Under the pieces are notes generated by a model, which worked only from the letters and a program-made list of their open reading frames with translations, had not been told where the DNA came from and did not search any database. Below are positions 9,656-17,876 of a stretch of DNA of 64,000 nucleotides, piece by piece. Every line of letters starts with the position of its first letter. Positions within the stretch are counted from its first letter, which is position 1. Source of the DNA: a virus; the IMG/VR virus record IMGVR_UViG_3300006192_000007, positions 37,134 through 101,133 of that record; one strand, 5' to 3'. The position numbers and the translations under genes are program-made.

Positions 9656-10082
9656 TAGCATCCCTTAGCCAGTAATGGCTTTGAACAAACTCCTCTAATT
9701 GCGGGAAGTTCTTGGTGAAACTTACTACCAACTTAATGCGGAAACGTAATTAAGGGCGCAGCTAATCACTGCGGTATGGTAAAAAGGTAAGTGGAAAGAA
9801 AATCGACGCAGCGAAGTTCCTAAGTCTATTAACAGATATGGAATGAGTTCAACGACTATCGAAAGGATAGCCATAGTGGTGACATTATGGTGAATAACTG
9901 AGTAGAGTACAGCCACAGGCTTATGGTGGCCCTGGAGAACAGGATAGCGCACATGCGTAATGGAAACGGGGAGCCCCTACCTCATCTTTATAAAGATGTC
10001 GAGGGTGATGATATAGTCTGCCCCTTATGGCGACATAAGGCGGGTGTCTGAGCACACCGGGTCAACAATTGCACGTTGATTG
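9656..10082 (+). ncRNA. Catalytic core of the group I intron
   Basis: This 427-base gene-free stretch is the folded ribozyme core: guide sequence, P2, P3, P4-P6 region around ATTGCGGGAAG, P7, P8 and P9 hairpins. A further hairpin GGTGT ... ACACC precedes the 3' splice site. No protein-coding frame of note is present. Confidence 0.82.
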
Positions 10083-10973
10083 GACAAAGGGAAAGGCGTA
10101 GTCTGTGAAATTCGTCCACGTAGCCAAATGCCACGTGATGACTTCGGCAATATTGCCGATGTAGTACAATCAGGAATCTCTGTCTTTGCCCGTATGAATA
10201 TCGGGCAAGAATATGAGCGTTACATTAATGCCGCATGTCGAGACGTGTCTAAAGATATGCGTAGAATGAATGCAGAAGGAGAATGGCTAGAAGCATTTAA
10301 CCATGGTATGGGACTAATCCGTATTGTCTCACCGGAACAATACGAGCACTATCTTAAGGTTAAAAATACTGACCTTAAGAAACGTGAATGGGTAGACAGT
10401 GTTGCTGAAGATATACTGCGTCTATTAGTGCGTCCGGATTCCGGAATACTAAGCAAAGAGCTTATCACTGCGATTCGAGAATATCGTCGTCCCGATAAGT
10501 CACCTATTACTTATTATAACTATGACGGTAATCTTATCCGCACTGAAAAGACGGCTTTAATCGGTCCTAAACAAATGATTGTCTTAGATAAGTCATCGTT
10601 TAAACCAATGGCGGTAGCCGTATCCCGACGTCAACAACATGGTTTACCAGCGACCACCAACAAACGCACCAAGGTTGCCTTCCCGACTAACCGACAGCCG
10701 CCGAGAAGTTGGGGTGAAACCGAAAACCGAAATCTGTGTGCCGCAATGGGAGGTGAAGCCGTATTGTACCAAACAGACCAATCCACTAACCCAGACGCAA
10801 CGCGCAATGCATTAGAGAGCATGTTACGTAAACCTAAGCCATTTAAAACCTTTAAGCACTTAGACCGCACTAAGGTACCTGAAGGTGGGTCACGCACGAT
10901 TCAGTTCGTTAAGAACTTATTAGGCGCGATGGCGATTAAATTTACCACACTGATACCAAAAGGAAATCGATGA
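10083..10973 (+). CDS. Non-virion RNAP beta subunit C-terminal part, exon 2
   Basis: Exon 2 opens with DKGKGVVCEIRP and continues ..DFGNIADVV....FARMNIGQ, aligning with bacterial beta NKGVISKI.P..DMP...G..VDIVLNP.GVPSRMNIGQ, which directly follows the exon-1 motif. A later PPRSWGETENRNLCAAMG segment matches the beta RFGEME..AL.A.GA region. A stop codon lies in frame just upstream (10077-10079), so this frame has no start of its own except TTG at 10080, and the reading depends on splicing. The last codons overlap the next gene by ATGA, coupling beta and beta' synthesis. Confidence 0.85.
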   Translation, partial: DKGKGVVCEIRPRSQMPRDDFGNIADVVQSGISVFARMNIGQEYERYINAACRDVSKDMRRMNAEGEWLEAFNHGMGLIRIVSPEQYEHYLKVKNTDLKKREWVDSVAEDILRLLVRPDSGILSKELITAIREYRRPDKSPITYYNYDGNLIRTEKTALIGPKQMIVLDKSSFKPMAVAVSRRQQHGLPATTNKRTKVAFPTNRQPPRSWGETENRNLCAAMGGEAVLYQTDQSTNPDATRNALESMLRKPKPFKTFKHLDRTKVPEGGSRTIQFVKNLLGAMAIKFTTLIPKGNR

Positions 10974-12919
10974 TGAATCGGCACTATCATGTACGCGACA
11001 TATTGGCAATGCCGAAAAATGAAGTATGGGCTCTTCCTGATGGGGGGCTCTTTCTCACCTTTGATAATGGAGAAGAACTTAAAGTACCGACCCGAAGTAC
11101 CATAGAGAGCAGCTATTACTGGAAGCTCTTTAAGTACTGGCCCGGTGCTCAGATTCTGCCCAGACACCATTTCCAAGATAAGTTCTATAAAGCCGATAGT
11201 CACGACAAAATGTCAACACTGGTTTTACAGGACGTTTTCTTTGGCCACCATACTGAGTACCTCATGGGGGAAGGTAACGAGACCATATGGGAAATGGCAC
11301 GTAAAATCTACGAAATCACCAATGAGCTTTACAACGACAGTATCTGTATGATAGGACAGCATGTAGTCGGACTAGACATTGAAGACATCGTGGACATATT
11401 AAACCATCCTGGAGTCATTAAAGCCAAGACGGATTATGAACATGGTCGTATCGATGTAGAAGAAGCCCATAATACAGTGTTTTCTATTGTAGCTGACACT
11501 GAAGGAGACCTTAAAGGAAACGTTGTATCCAATGGCATGGCTTCAGATAACTTAAACCGCCGTCAAGCTACCCAGGTGATTGGTCCTCGTGCCTATGTCC
11601 CTGACATTAACGGTGAGTCCTGTAAGACACCTATCTATGTCGGTTATGCAGATGGCTTACATACGCTCTATGACCGCTTCCGTGAGTCACGTGCCGCAGC
11701 TATCTCACTGTATATGGCATCAGGTCCACTGGAGCAATCCGAATACAACAACCGCATGTGTCAGTTCCTATGTGGTGTAATTACGGGCGTGTACTATGGT
11801 GACTGCGGTGGTAGTGTTACGTTACCATGGAAGGTCGCCCCTGATGATTTAAAATACCTTCAGGGTAAAGTGCATATGGTAGAAGGTAAACAGAAAGTTA
11901 TTTTCGGCCACGAGACGGACCTTATTGGTAAAACAATTAACTTACGGTCAATCACGACATGTACCCATCATGACCCGTCTAAACCGTGTTCGGTCTGTCT
12001 AGGCCTCAATGCATTAACCGTACCGCCCGGTACCAACTTAGGCCACCATCTATCGACGGAACCACTTGCTCGTATTTCGCAGACCATCTTATCCACCAAA
12101 CACGTATTGGCTTCTACAAAGTCTGTCTATTTGGAGATTAACGAAGGGAATGCAAGATACCTAAGACTGGACCCGAACGATAACTTTAAAGTACTCTTTA
12201 CTAAAGATGTGGTGGAGGGCAACATCTCTTTAAGAATACCTTTAGAGCAAGCCGCCTTTGTTAATGACATTTTAGCTGAGGTGGATATTGATGAGTTATC
12301 CCCAGAACGCATATCCGCCTTAGAAACCATTCAGTTTATTGAATACGATAAACACGGCGGTATTCGTAGCACGATGGATGTCAGTGTGGATATTGGTGGT
12401 AAAGGCTCCCCGTTAACATTAGCGTTCCTAAGTTACATGCGGGATGTAAAGTGGGACTATGTCGGACAATCACTGGAGGTGAAACTGAACGAATGGGATT
12501 ATACCCAACCCTTCATTAAGACACCGCGTCGTGGTGAAGACATCATGTCAATCCTTAAAATCACAACGCAGTTCTTACATTCACCAAACGACTCTGGGTC
12601 GGTTCGAGCAGTAGACTTTACTAAGCCAGGTCCTGCTCTACGTGGGTTACTGGATGGCATGTCATCTAAAATCCATGTAAACTTGACACACGTGGAAGTA
12701 TTTGTACGTGCTTTAATGGCATTGGGGGAAGACTCATATGCGCTTCCTAAAGGCGGGGAACCTTTCCGTTTCATCCGTCTAAAAGAAGCCATTCAGAAAC
12801 GTGGACTAGGTGCGGCACTGGCGTTTGAAGGTGTCTCTGATTTAATCAAAGACCCATCGACATACATGCGACATATGGATGACATTCCGTCACATCCACT
12901 AGAACATCTCGTTATGTAG
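10970..12919 (+). CDS. Non-virion RNAP beta' subunit C-terminal part (gp74-like), 649 aa
   Basis: Residues ~198-265 carry a QATQVIGPRAYVPD..GE...TPIYVGYADGLHTLYDRFRESRAA stretch that aligns with the beta' bridge-helix/trigger-loop region (QLAGMRGLM.KP.GEIIETPI..NFREGL...EYF.S.HGARK). A cysteine cluster at 331-343 (C-T-H-H ... C-S-V-C) and a GHHLSTEPLARISQTILSTKH segment (358-378) match the C..CYG ... AAQSIGEPGTQLTMRTFH region. The N-terminal catalytic NADFDGD aspartates are not here and would be on a separate gp55-type polypeptide outside the window. Start overlaps the beta stop codon; AAAGGAA precedes it. Confidence 0.85.
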   Translation: MMNRHYHVRDILAMPKNEVWALPDGGLFLTFDNGEELKVPTRSTIESSYYWKLFKYWPGAQILPRHHFQDKFYKADSHDKMSTLVLQDVFFGHHTEYLMGEGNETIWEMARKIYEITNELYNDSICMIGQHVVGLDIEDIVDILNHPGVIKAKTDYEHGRIDVEEAHNTVFSIVADTEGDLKGNVVSNGMASDNLNRRQATQVIGPRAYVPDINGESCKTPIYVGYADGLHTLYDRFRESRAAAISLYMASGPLEQSEYNNRMCQFLCGVITGVYYGDCGGSVTLPWKVAPDDLKYLQGKVHMVEGKQKVIFGHETDLIGKTINLRSITTCTHHDPSKPCSVCLGLNALTVPPGTNLGHHLSTEPLARISQTILSTKHVLASTKSVYLEINEGNARYLRLDPNDNFKVLFTKDVVEGNISLRIPLEQAAFVNDILAEVDIDELSPERISALETIQFIEYDKHGGIRSTMDVSVDIGGKGSPLTLAFLSYMRDVKWDYVGQSLEVKLNEWDYTQPFIKTPRRGEDIMSILKITTQFLHSPNDSGSVRAVDFTKPGPALRGLLDGMSSKIHVNLTHVEVFVRALMALGEDSYALPKGGEPFRFIRLKEAIQKRGLGAALAFEGVSDLIKDPSTYMRHMDDIPSHPLEHLVM

Positions 12920-12923
12920 CTAC

Positions 12924-12970
12924 ATTCCTCCTACTCTTAACCGGGTAGGAGGAATAGCTTCTTTTCTTTG
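12924..12970 (+). terminator. Terminator after RNAP beta'
   Basis: An 11-bp perfect stem ATTCCTCCTAC / GTAGGAGGAAT with a ten-base loop is followed by AGCTTCTTTTCTTTG. It ends the RNAP transcription unit. Confidence 0.8.
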
Positions 12971-13012
12971 TAAAACATTAATAGGAGTGCGAATCTAATA
13001 AGGATAAGGTTT

Positions 13013-13032
13013 TATGCCGCCATACGGCATAA
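13013..13032 (+). promoter_or_regulatory. Hairpin in the leader of the helicase gene
   Basis: A perfect TATGCCG-ccata-CGGCATA hairpin lies about 25 bases before the GTG start. No U-run follows, so it is not a standard terminator; it could protect the transcript 5' end or influence initiation. Confidence 0.45.
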
Positions 13033-13057
13033 ACGACGATAAATGGAGCCTACCTTT

Positions 13058-14587
13058 GTGATTAACATTACTGTCGGTAATCATGGTTGTAAGATAGTGC
13101 CAGAAAACAGGTCGGAGTTATTAGCCGTGCTCGGCTATATCCGTCAACATCTTGTGCAATCTGAACAAACCTTTAATCCGCGTACTCGCCAATACGAAGT
13201 TGAGCAGAAAGCCATCTTTGCATCTGCAACTTCAGACAAAAGCGAGTTAAGAATATTACGTTCCGACTTAGAGCCCCTATTGTCCCATCTTGACTTCATG
13301 GGGTATGACTCAAGTCGCTATACCCTACAGGAGAATCTATCTACCGATGTTTATGAAACCATTGACATCGAAATGCACCCTAACTTTACCCCTAGAAACA
13401 GCCAGCAACAACAAGCCGTAGACTTTGCTCTAGTCCCTAACAAAATCACAAGGGTACTGCAAGCCGCTACTGGTTTTGGTAAAACGTTCTGTGGGTATTG
13501 GACAGCCTGTCAGCTTAAGCGCCGTACAGGCTTTATCATGGAACCTTCTCATATAAAGACCTGGTTAAAAGACGCTAAGGCCTATTGTACTATACGAGAC
13601 AAAGAAATCCTTGTAATCCAGGGCTCAGAGTCTTTACGTGCAGTAATGGAACTTAAAGCACTAGGGCAGTTAACCCATAAGTTTATCTTTTTCTCCGCCG
13701 TGACTTTACGTAACTACATTACGGACTATGAGAATAAAGACGAGCCCTTTCCATTCGATGTTAAACCTGAAGACCTAATGTCCTATTTAGGCATTGGGTA
13801 TCTCATACGTGACGAAGCACATGAGGCTATCCACGCCCTCTGTAAGCAGACTATGTACTTTAACGTCCCTAAGATACTGTTTCTATCTGCGACACTTGTT
13901 AGTGACAATCGCTTTATTAATACTATCTATGACAGAGTCTATCCAAAAGAAGACATGTGGGTATCAGAGCCTAATAAGCACATCCATGTAAGGAGCTGCT
14001 TCTATCATGCCTCTTCTAAAATTGGATTAACTGGTAAAGGACCTCGTGGTTATAGTCATGCTAACTATGAGAAGACCATTCTTAAGAAAGCGTCTTTGAA
14101 GAAAGAGTATTGGGAACTCATCCGTCAATGTGTCACCGTCTCTTACATAAAGAGCCATAAGCCTAAACTTAAATGCCTCGTCATTGTAGCTACCATTAAA
14201 ATGGCAGAATATCTGTCTAAGATGGCACGGGAACAGTGGCCACAGTTTACAGTAGGCTGTTATGTCGCTGGAGCTAAGTCAGAAGAACTCTATGAAAGAG
14301 ACATTGTCTTCTCAACTCCTAAAGGAGCAGGTACTGGCGTAGATATTCCAAACCTTTATGTAGGTTGGAATACGGTGGCTATTGGCTCTACTCAGCTACA
14401 GAGACAAATCATGGGTCGATTAAGGGAAGTAAAAGCTTACCCTGATATGTCGCCTTACTTCTTCATGTTGTTTAATGAAGACGTACCACAGCACCGTGCC
14501 TATGAAAAGAAACGTCAGATTGACAACGTCGGTCGATGTAAGTCTTATCAGAAGGTACCGCTAGGAGTTACACTAGGATTAAAATAA
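13058..14587 (+). CDS. SF2 DEAH-type DNA/RNA helicase (UvsW-like), 509 aa
   Basis: Helicase motifs in order: Q-like NSQQQQAVDF, Walker A AATGFGKT (about residues 136-143), Walker B DEAH (252-255), motif III SAT (277-279), and motif VI QRQIMGRLRE near residue 450. This is the layout of UvsW/Rad25-like superfamily-2 helicases, which unwind recombination and replication intermediates. The start is placed at GTG 13058 because GGAG lies nine bases upstream; ATG 13043 would add five residues but has no ribosome site. It is a single-gene unit between two terminators, downstream of the RNAP operon as in phiKZ. Confidence 0.88.
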   Translation: MINITVGNHGCKIVPENRSELLAVLGYIRQHLVQSEQTFNPRTRQYEVEQKAIFASATSDKSELRILRSDLEPLLSHLDFMGYDSSRYTLQENLSTDVYETIDIEMHPNFTPRNSQQQQAVDFALVPNKITRVLQAATGFGKTFCGYWTACQLKRRTGFIMEPSHIKTWLKDAKAYCTIRDKEILVIQGSESLRAVMELKALGQLTHKFIFFSAVTLRNYITDYENKDEPFPFDVKPEDLMSYLGIGYLIRDEAHEAIHALCKQTMYFNVPKILFLSATLVSDNRFINTIYDRVYPKEDMWVSEPNKHIHVRSCFYHASSKIGLTGKGPRGYSHANYEKTILKKASLKKEYWELIRQCVTVSYIKSHKPKLKCLVIVATIKMAEYLSKMAREQWPQFTVGCYVAGAKSEELYERDIVFSTPKGAGTGVDIPNLYVGWNTVAIGSTQLQRQIMGRLREVKAYPDMSPYFFMLFNEDVPQHRAYEKKRQIDNVGRCKSYQKVPLGVTLGLK

Positions 14588-14591
14588 GATG

Positions 14592-14640
14592 ATTGAGGTA
14601 CCTTAACCGGTACCTCAATGCTTTGTCTATTTTTTTTTTT
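14592..14640 (+). terminator. Strong terminator after the helicase
   Basis: An 11-bp stem ATTGAGGTACC / GGTACCTCAAT with a six-base TTAACC loop is followed within ten bases by an unbroken run of more than ten T residues. Confidence 0.85.
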
Positions 14641-14694
14641 GTCAAATCTTGTAGCTTTACCTAACCTTTATTTACCACAACAAGGAAATGCATT

Positions 14695-15282
14695 ATGTAT
14701 CGTCAACATGTACTTTGTGACGGGACATCATTAATGGCCTTTTTTCTAGAACTAGAAAAAGATAATGAGTCCAGACTGGAAAAAGGGAAAGAACCTTTAA
14801 TTCCGTGTTTACTTCTAACGGGTCCTATTAGTAGTCCTTGGGCTATGTTAGGCATCTACGACATCATTCGCCAGAATGCACATCTAAATCCCGTGCTACG
14901 CATTATGGCAAATATGTTTATTCATAACCTTATCTTTGCACTGGCCGTAGGCAAAGACAATACCTATGTGACCGAATCTATAATCGTACTTCCGTTCGAG
15001 TTGACTTACTTTGACTACGCTACCTTAACGGACATGGAAATCGCTACAGAAGCAAACGTTCGCCTTATTGAACGTATCTATGGCATTTTGGGTGAAGGCT
15101 ATTCATGGGAAACCGAAAAGCTTATCGATTTTAATATCGAGAAAGACGTGCTGCTTTATAAAGAGCTTTCAGCAATGGGCTATAAACTCTTCCCAGGTAA
15201 CCCAGTTGGCATTGAGAACGAAGTTATTGATGAAGATGACGCGTTAGATGATGATGCTGACGTGCCACAGCCAGCGATTTAA
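14695..15282 (+). CDS. ClpP-fold pseudoprotease candidate, 195 aa
   Basis: A good AAGGAA site precedes the ATG and the gene stops nine bases before a true ClpP-like gene. About 62 residues from TGPISSPWAML to LPFEL can be laid on the ClpP gene's core without gaps: a helix-strand pattern ending VLRIMANMFIHNLIFALAVG matches VTIGVGKVMSAGLFIVATIG. At the catalytic positions the serine is replaced (Ile) and the histidine is replaced (Glu or Phe), so the protein would be inactive. The C-terminal 25 residues are a highly acidic tail. Sequence identity is low, so the fold call is an inference from pattern and adjacency. Confidence 0.7.
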   Translation: MYRQHVLCDGTSLMAFFLELEKDNESRLEKGKEPLIPCLLLTGPISSPWAMLGIYDIIRQNAHLNPVLRIMANMFIHNLIFALAVGKDNTYVTESIIVLPFELTYFDYATLTDMEIATEANVRLIERIYGILGEGYSWETEKLIDFNIEKDVLLYKELSAMGYKLFPGNPVGIENEVIDEDDALDDDADVPQPAI

Positions 15283-15291
15283 GGAGCGACC

Positions 15292-15798
15292 ATGAAACGA
15301 ACACTAGTTTTAAGTGGTAATGTTGAGATGGACCATATCCTATTCATTATTTCTGAAATGGAACGAATGGACGCCGAGTCTAACGATGACATATTCCTCA
15401 TTGTAGATAGCTTTGGTGGCTGTGTAGCATCAGCTCTAGCCCTGTATGAAGCATCACGTAATATCAAGTCTGACATCGTTACGATTGGTGTCGGTAAGGT
15501 AATGTCTGCGGGCTTGTTCATCGTTGCGACGATTGGAACCGAAGCAAAACGTCTAGCTATGCCAAACACACAGTTTATGTATCATGAAGTGCGTGGGTTT
15601 GGTATGATGGATGTTTCATCCGTAAGAGTACGTCGCATTTACAACCAGCGCCTACTGGAACTGTTTTCTAAACATACAGGCAGCCCAGTAGAGACCTTAC
15701 GTGAACTGGGTAAGCGTGACACTTATAAGTTCCCTGAAGAAATCATCAATGAAGGCTTAGGCTGGATTGATGCCATTGTGCAGCCACAGACAGCATAA
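15292..15798 (+). CDS. ClpP-like serine protease, 168 aa
   Basis: All ClpP landmarks are present: DSFGGCVASALALYEA (residues 39-54, the SPGG oxyanion region), the nucleophile Ser72 in GKVMSAGLF, His98 in MYHEVRG, Asp143 in KRDTYKFPEE, and the closing EGLGWIDAI. The length is somewhat below bacterial ClpP (~200) because the N-terminal propeptide is missing. ClpP forms tetradecamers that need an unfoldase for large substrates; none is encoded nearby, so it may use a host ATPase or act on small substrates. It shares a transcript with the upstream pseudo-ClpP-like gene. Confidence 0.9.
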   Translation: MKRTLVLSGNVEMDHILFIISEMERMDAESNDDIFLIVDSFGGCVASALALYEASRNIKSDIVTIGVGKVMSAGLFIVATIGTEAKRLAMPNTQFMYHEVRGFGMMDVSSVRVRRIYNQRLLELFSKHTGSPVETLRELGKRDTYKFPEEIINEGLGWIDAIVQPQTA

Positions 15799-15804
15799 TA
15801 AGAC

Positions 15805-15838
15805 CTCCTATGCCCTAGGGCATAGGAGTGTCCTTTTT
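15805..15838. terminator. Bidirectional terminator between convergent genes
   Basis: An 11-bp stem CTCCTATGCCC / GGGCATAGGAG with a two-base loop is followed by TGTCCTTTTT on the + strand. The - strand frame ends inside the hairpin (15815). Confidence 0.8.
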
Positions 15839-16312
15839 ACCGTGTTGGGTGGCATTGATGGCTGCTTGCACGTCTTTATCATGGCCTTGCATCGCATTAG
15901 CGGCGAGTTCGTTTTCACGTCTTAGTACTCGCTCACACTTATCCATGATGTCTTCAAAATCCTGTACACAGGTTTCATACAGTAAAGTGTGTATCGACAT
16001 CCCTGTCTTTTCCGTAATCCCTGCGTCTATGATACGGTCAATCATCGCTTTCTTAGCCCAGTCTCTGGCACGCTTCTTTTTAATGGTTACCAAAGGAAAA
16101 GGGTCAGTCGCATTGACGACATTGTGATTATGAATGTTAAAAGACGTTTCAAATATTTCCCTAGCCAGCAGTTGCCGTAAGACGGCATCGGTGGTACCTA
16201 TCTCTAGGAACTTTATCCAATGCCGCTCACGTTCTTCTAGGGTAGGGACGAAGTCTAAGGCACTTAACGTGTCCCTTAGCGCCTCTGGCCTGAACTCAAT
16301 ACCATTATAACG
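15815..16312 (-). CDS. -1 frame extension of the zinc-ribbon protein, 165 aa
   Basis: Reading in the -1 frame from CGT at 16312 gives 165 residues without a stop, starting RYNGIEFRPEALRDTLSAL and ending at the hairpin terminator. There is no good start codon with a ribosome site inside it; the nearest is a TTG at 16093. The composition (Arg/Glu-rich helices, LEERERHWIKFLE) is that of a real protein. Joined at the slippery site it yields a 683-aa product. The alternative is a plain frameshift mutation or a base-count error in the T6 run. Confidence 0.75.
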   Translation of the reverse strand, partial: RYNGIEFRPEALRDTLSALDFVPTLEERERHWIKFLEIGTTDAVLRQLLAREIFETSFNIHNHNVVNATDPFPLVTIKKKRARDWAKKAMIDRIIDAGITEKTGMSIHTLLYETCVQDFEDIMDKCERVLRRENELAANAMQGHDKDVQAAINATQHGKKDTPMP

Positions 16313-17865
16313 AAAAAATAGTGCACCACTGGGATAGGGATGATCCCCGGACGCTTATCCGACTTACGAGACTGACCTCGCCCACAGGCAGGGCATTTAT
16401 AGTTAGGAATCCCCACAAAGGCATGAGTGTACTTCGCCTTAAAATCTTCGACTGCGTCAATCAGCGCATCGCTGACTTCGTCAGACGCCGATAGGTCGCC
16501 TAGACGGTCCATGACTTCTTCACGGGTTTTCCAGCCCATCTCACCTACGTTTTCGCCGCCACATGTCCATGTTGTCCCAGTAGACTCTTCAATAATTTCA
16601 CGAATCCAACTACTGTGACGCTGTGCAGTCAATCGTGAAATTAACATGCGTATTGCGTTCTGACGACGTTCGGTAGACGCTTTAAGACCTAAGTCAGGAG
16701 CGGTTTCTAAAGCACGGTCTACTGACATCACGACGTCCGATAACCAGCGTTTACATTCTAGTCGGTAGTCTTTGTACATAGGCGCACGGATAACAACTTT
16801 ATAAATCGCTTTACCTTGTTCGTTTAAAGGACCCGATGTAATAGCAAGGTCTTTAAAGTCATTGCGGTAATCTTCGATGTCCTTTAACGTAACAGACTGC
16901 ATCGGCATATTAATGAGGCGGGCTTGTTTGGCAGTAAATCTGTCTGTGTCAATATGTGTCACCATACGAAAATCTAGACGCACGAGTTCGTCTACATTCT
17001 TAACGGCTTTTAAGGTACTCCAGTCACAGCTCCCTTCGCTATCGAACTTATAGGTACAGTCACGCACAAAAGGATATCCACGTGGATACATCGCGGCTAA
17101 GCCACCCACTAGTAGCGTATAGAGGTCACGCACATCAAGATGTTCTTCGATAATGGCCTTAGTCCATCCCTTAATCGTAGTATCTGTTACGTGGTCTAGT
17201 ACAAAGTCCGTCATGTGACACAATAAGTGAGCGTCATCGGCTGAAATGATTTGCCCATTGGTTTTCATACCTACATCTTCAACCATCGTAAGCAGTTGAG
17301 TCTGGAAGGTAAAGATTTCACCAGGAGTAAAACCTCCCAATTGCACGGTAAAGCCGCTGTGCCATAAACGCCATACTACGTTTTCACCCGTACCCAGCAT
17401 TGCTTGAATGCGACGCCGCGCAGCATCACCAGAAAGTCTATCAGTGCCTTCGGCTACCGCACTACTTAAGAAGGTGTTGGTTACGCGCTTAGCATCGGAC
17501 ATCAGATACTGAGCAAGCTTCTTATCGCCAACCATATCATCGTAGCGTTCAGTAAGTGTCATATGGCTTAAACGCAAAAGGTAGTCACCTATCTCTTTAC
17601 GTCGAGCTGGACTGAGGGTATCGTCTTTAGCGATTTCTTCAATCAGCCCTTTAATCGTTACGATGTCTGCTTGACCAGACGGAAGAGGTAATACTTCATC
17701 AGGGTCGAGTTTATCGTCCACTTCTAAAGGGTTATGGTAACTATAGCCCTCGGGCATATCCCATTCGTCAATAATAGGGGATGTTGCTTCCTCCACCTTG
17801 GCAGTATCGTCTTCCGATATTAATGGGGTAATATCTTCAGGTTGATATTCAAATTCATCACTCAT
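16276..17865 (-). CDS. Zinc-ribbon protein, 0-frame product of a frameshift pair, 529 aa
   Basis: The N-terminal ~60 residues are acidic and disordered; the rest is helical. A CPACGRGQ knuckle appears near residue 490, close to the C-terminus, but a second cysteine pair is not obvious. The 0-frame ends shortly after a perfect T TTT TTC slippery heptamer (16318-16312, correct phase), and the last ~11 codons are low-content tail. In the -1 frame an open reading frame continues for 165 residues. Products extended by -1 slippage are common for tail-assembly chaperones of phages; that role is possible here but not shown. It starts after AAGGAG and follows the small gene at 17877-18212. Confidence 0.82.
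   Translation of the reverse strand: MSDEFEYQPEDITPLISEDDTAKVEEATSPIIDEWDMPEGYSYHNPLEVDDKLDPDEVLPLPSGQADIVTIKGLIEEIAKDDTLSPARRKEIGDYLLRLSHMTLTERYDDMVGDKKLAQYLMSDAKRVTNTFLSSAVAEGTDRLSGDAARRRIQAMLGTGENVVWRLWHSGFTVQLGGFTPGEIFTFQTQLLTMVEDVGMKTNGQIISADDAHLLCHMTDFVLDHVTDTTIKGWTKAIIEEHLDVRDLYTLLVGGLAAMYPRGYPFVRDCTYKFDSEGSCDWSTLKAVKNVDELVRLDFRMVTHIDTDRFTAKQARLINMPMQSVTLKDIEDYRNDFKDLAITSGPLNEQGKAIYKVVIRAPMYKDYRLECKRWLSDVVMSVDRALETAPDLGLKASTERRQNAIRMLISRLTAQRHSSWIREIIEESTGTTWTCGGENVGEMGWKTREEVMDRLGDLSASDEVSDALIDAVEDFKAKYTHAFVGIPNYKCPACGRGQSRKSDKRPGIIPIPVVHYFFVIMVLSSGQRR
16312..16318 (-). promoter_or_regulatory. -1 ribosomal frameshift slippery site T TTT TTC
   Basis: Read on the minus strand, the heptamer is exactly in the X XXY YYZ phase with codons TAT TTT TTC. 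Both tRNAs can re-pair after a one-base slip. About 28 bases downstream GGCGCTAA and TTAAGTGCC can form a bulged stem that might stimulate slipping, though it is farther away than usual. Confidence 0.55.
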
Positions 17866-17876
17866 GTGGGTGCTCC

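Larger units (their letters stand above)
8204..10082 (+). mobile_element. Group I self-splicing intron with HNH endonuclease
   Basis: The intron splits the RNAP beta gene inside its most conserved motif. Core elements visible: internal guide GCATCC at 9658-9663, pairing with exon end GGATGT (8198-8203) with the required terminal U.G; P2 AGCCA-GTAA-TGGCT at 9667-9680; P3 TTGAAC 9681-9686 with GTTCAA 9847-9852; P7 GACTA 9854-9858 with TAGTC 10014-10018; a hairpin CCTTATG-GCGA-CATAAGG at 10023-10040 like P9 with a GNRA loop. The intron ends in G at 10082 and exon frames match. The endonuclease gene occupies the P1 loop. phiKZ itself has an intron with an endonuclease (gp72) in the equivalent gene. 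Confidence 0.88.

Noticed and set aside
8201-10083. Alternative splice junction giving HGYKGKG (5' exon ending 8201, 3' exon at 10084)
   Set aside because: Also keeps frame and the terminal U/G rule, but the guide sequence GCATCC pairs with GGATGT ending at 8203, not with the alternative.
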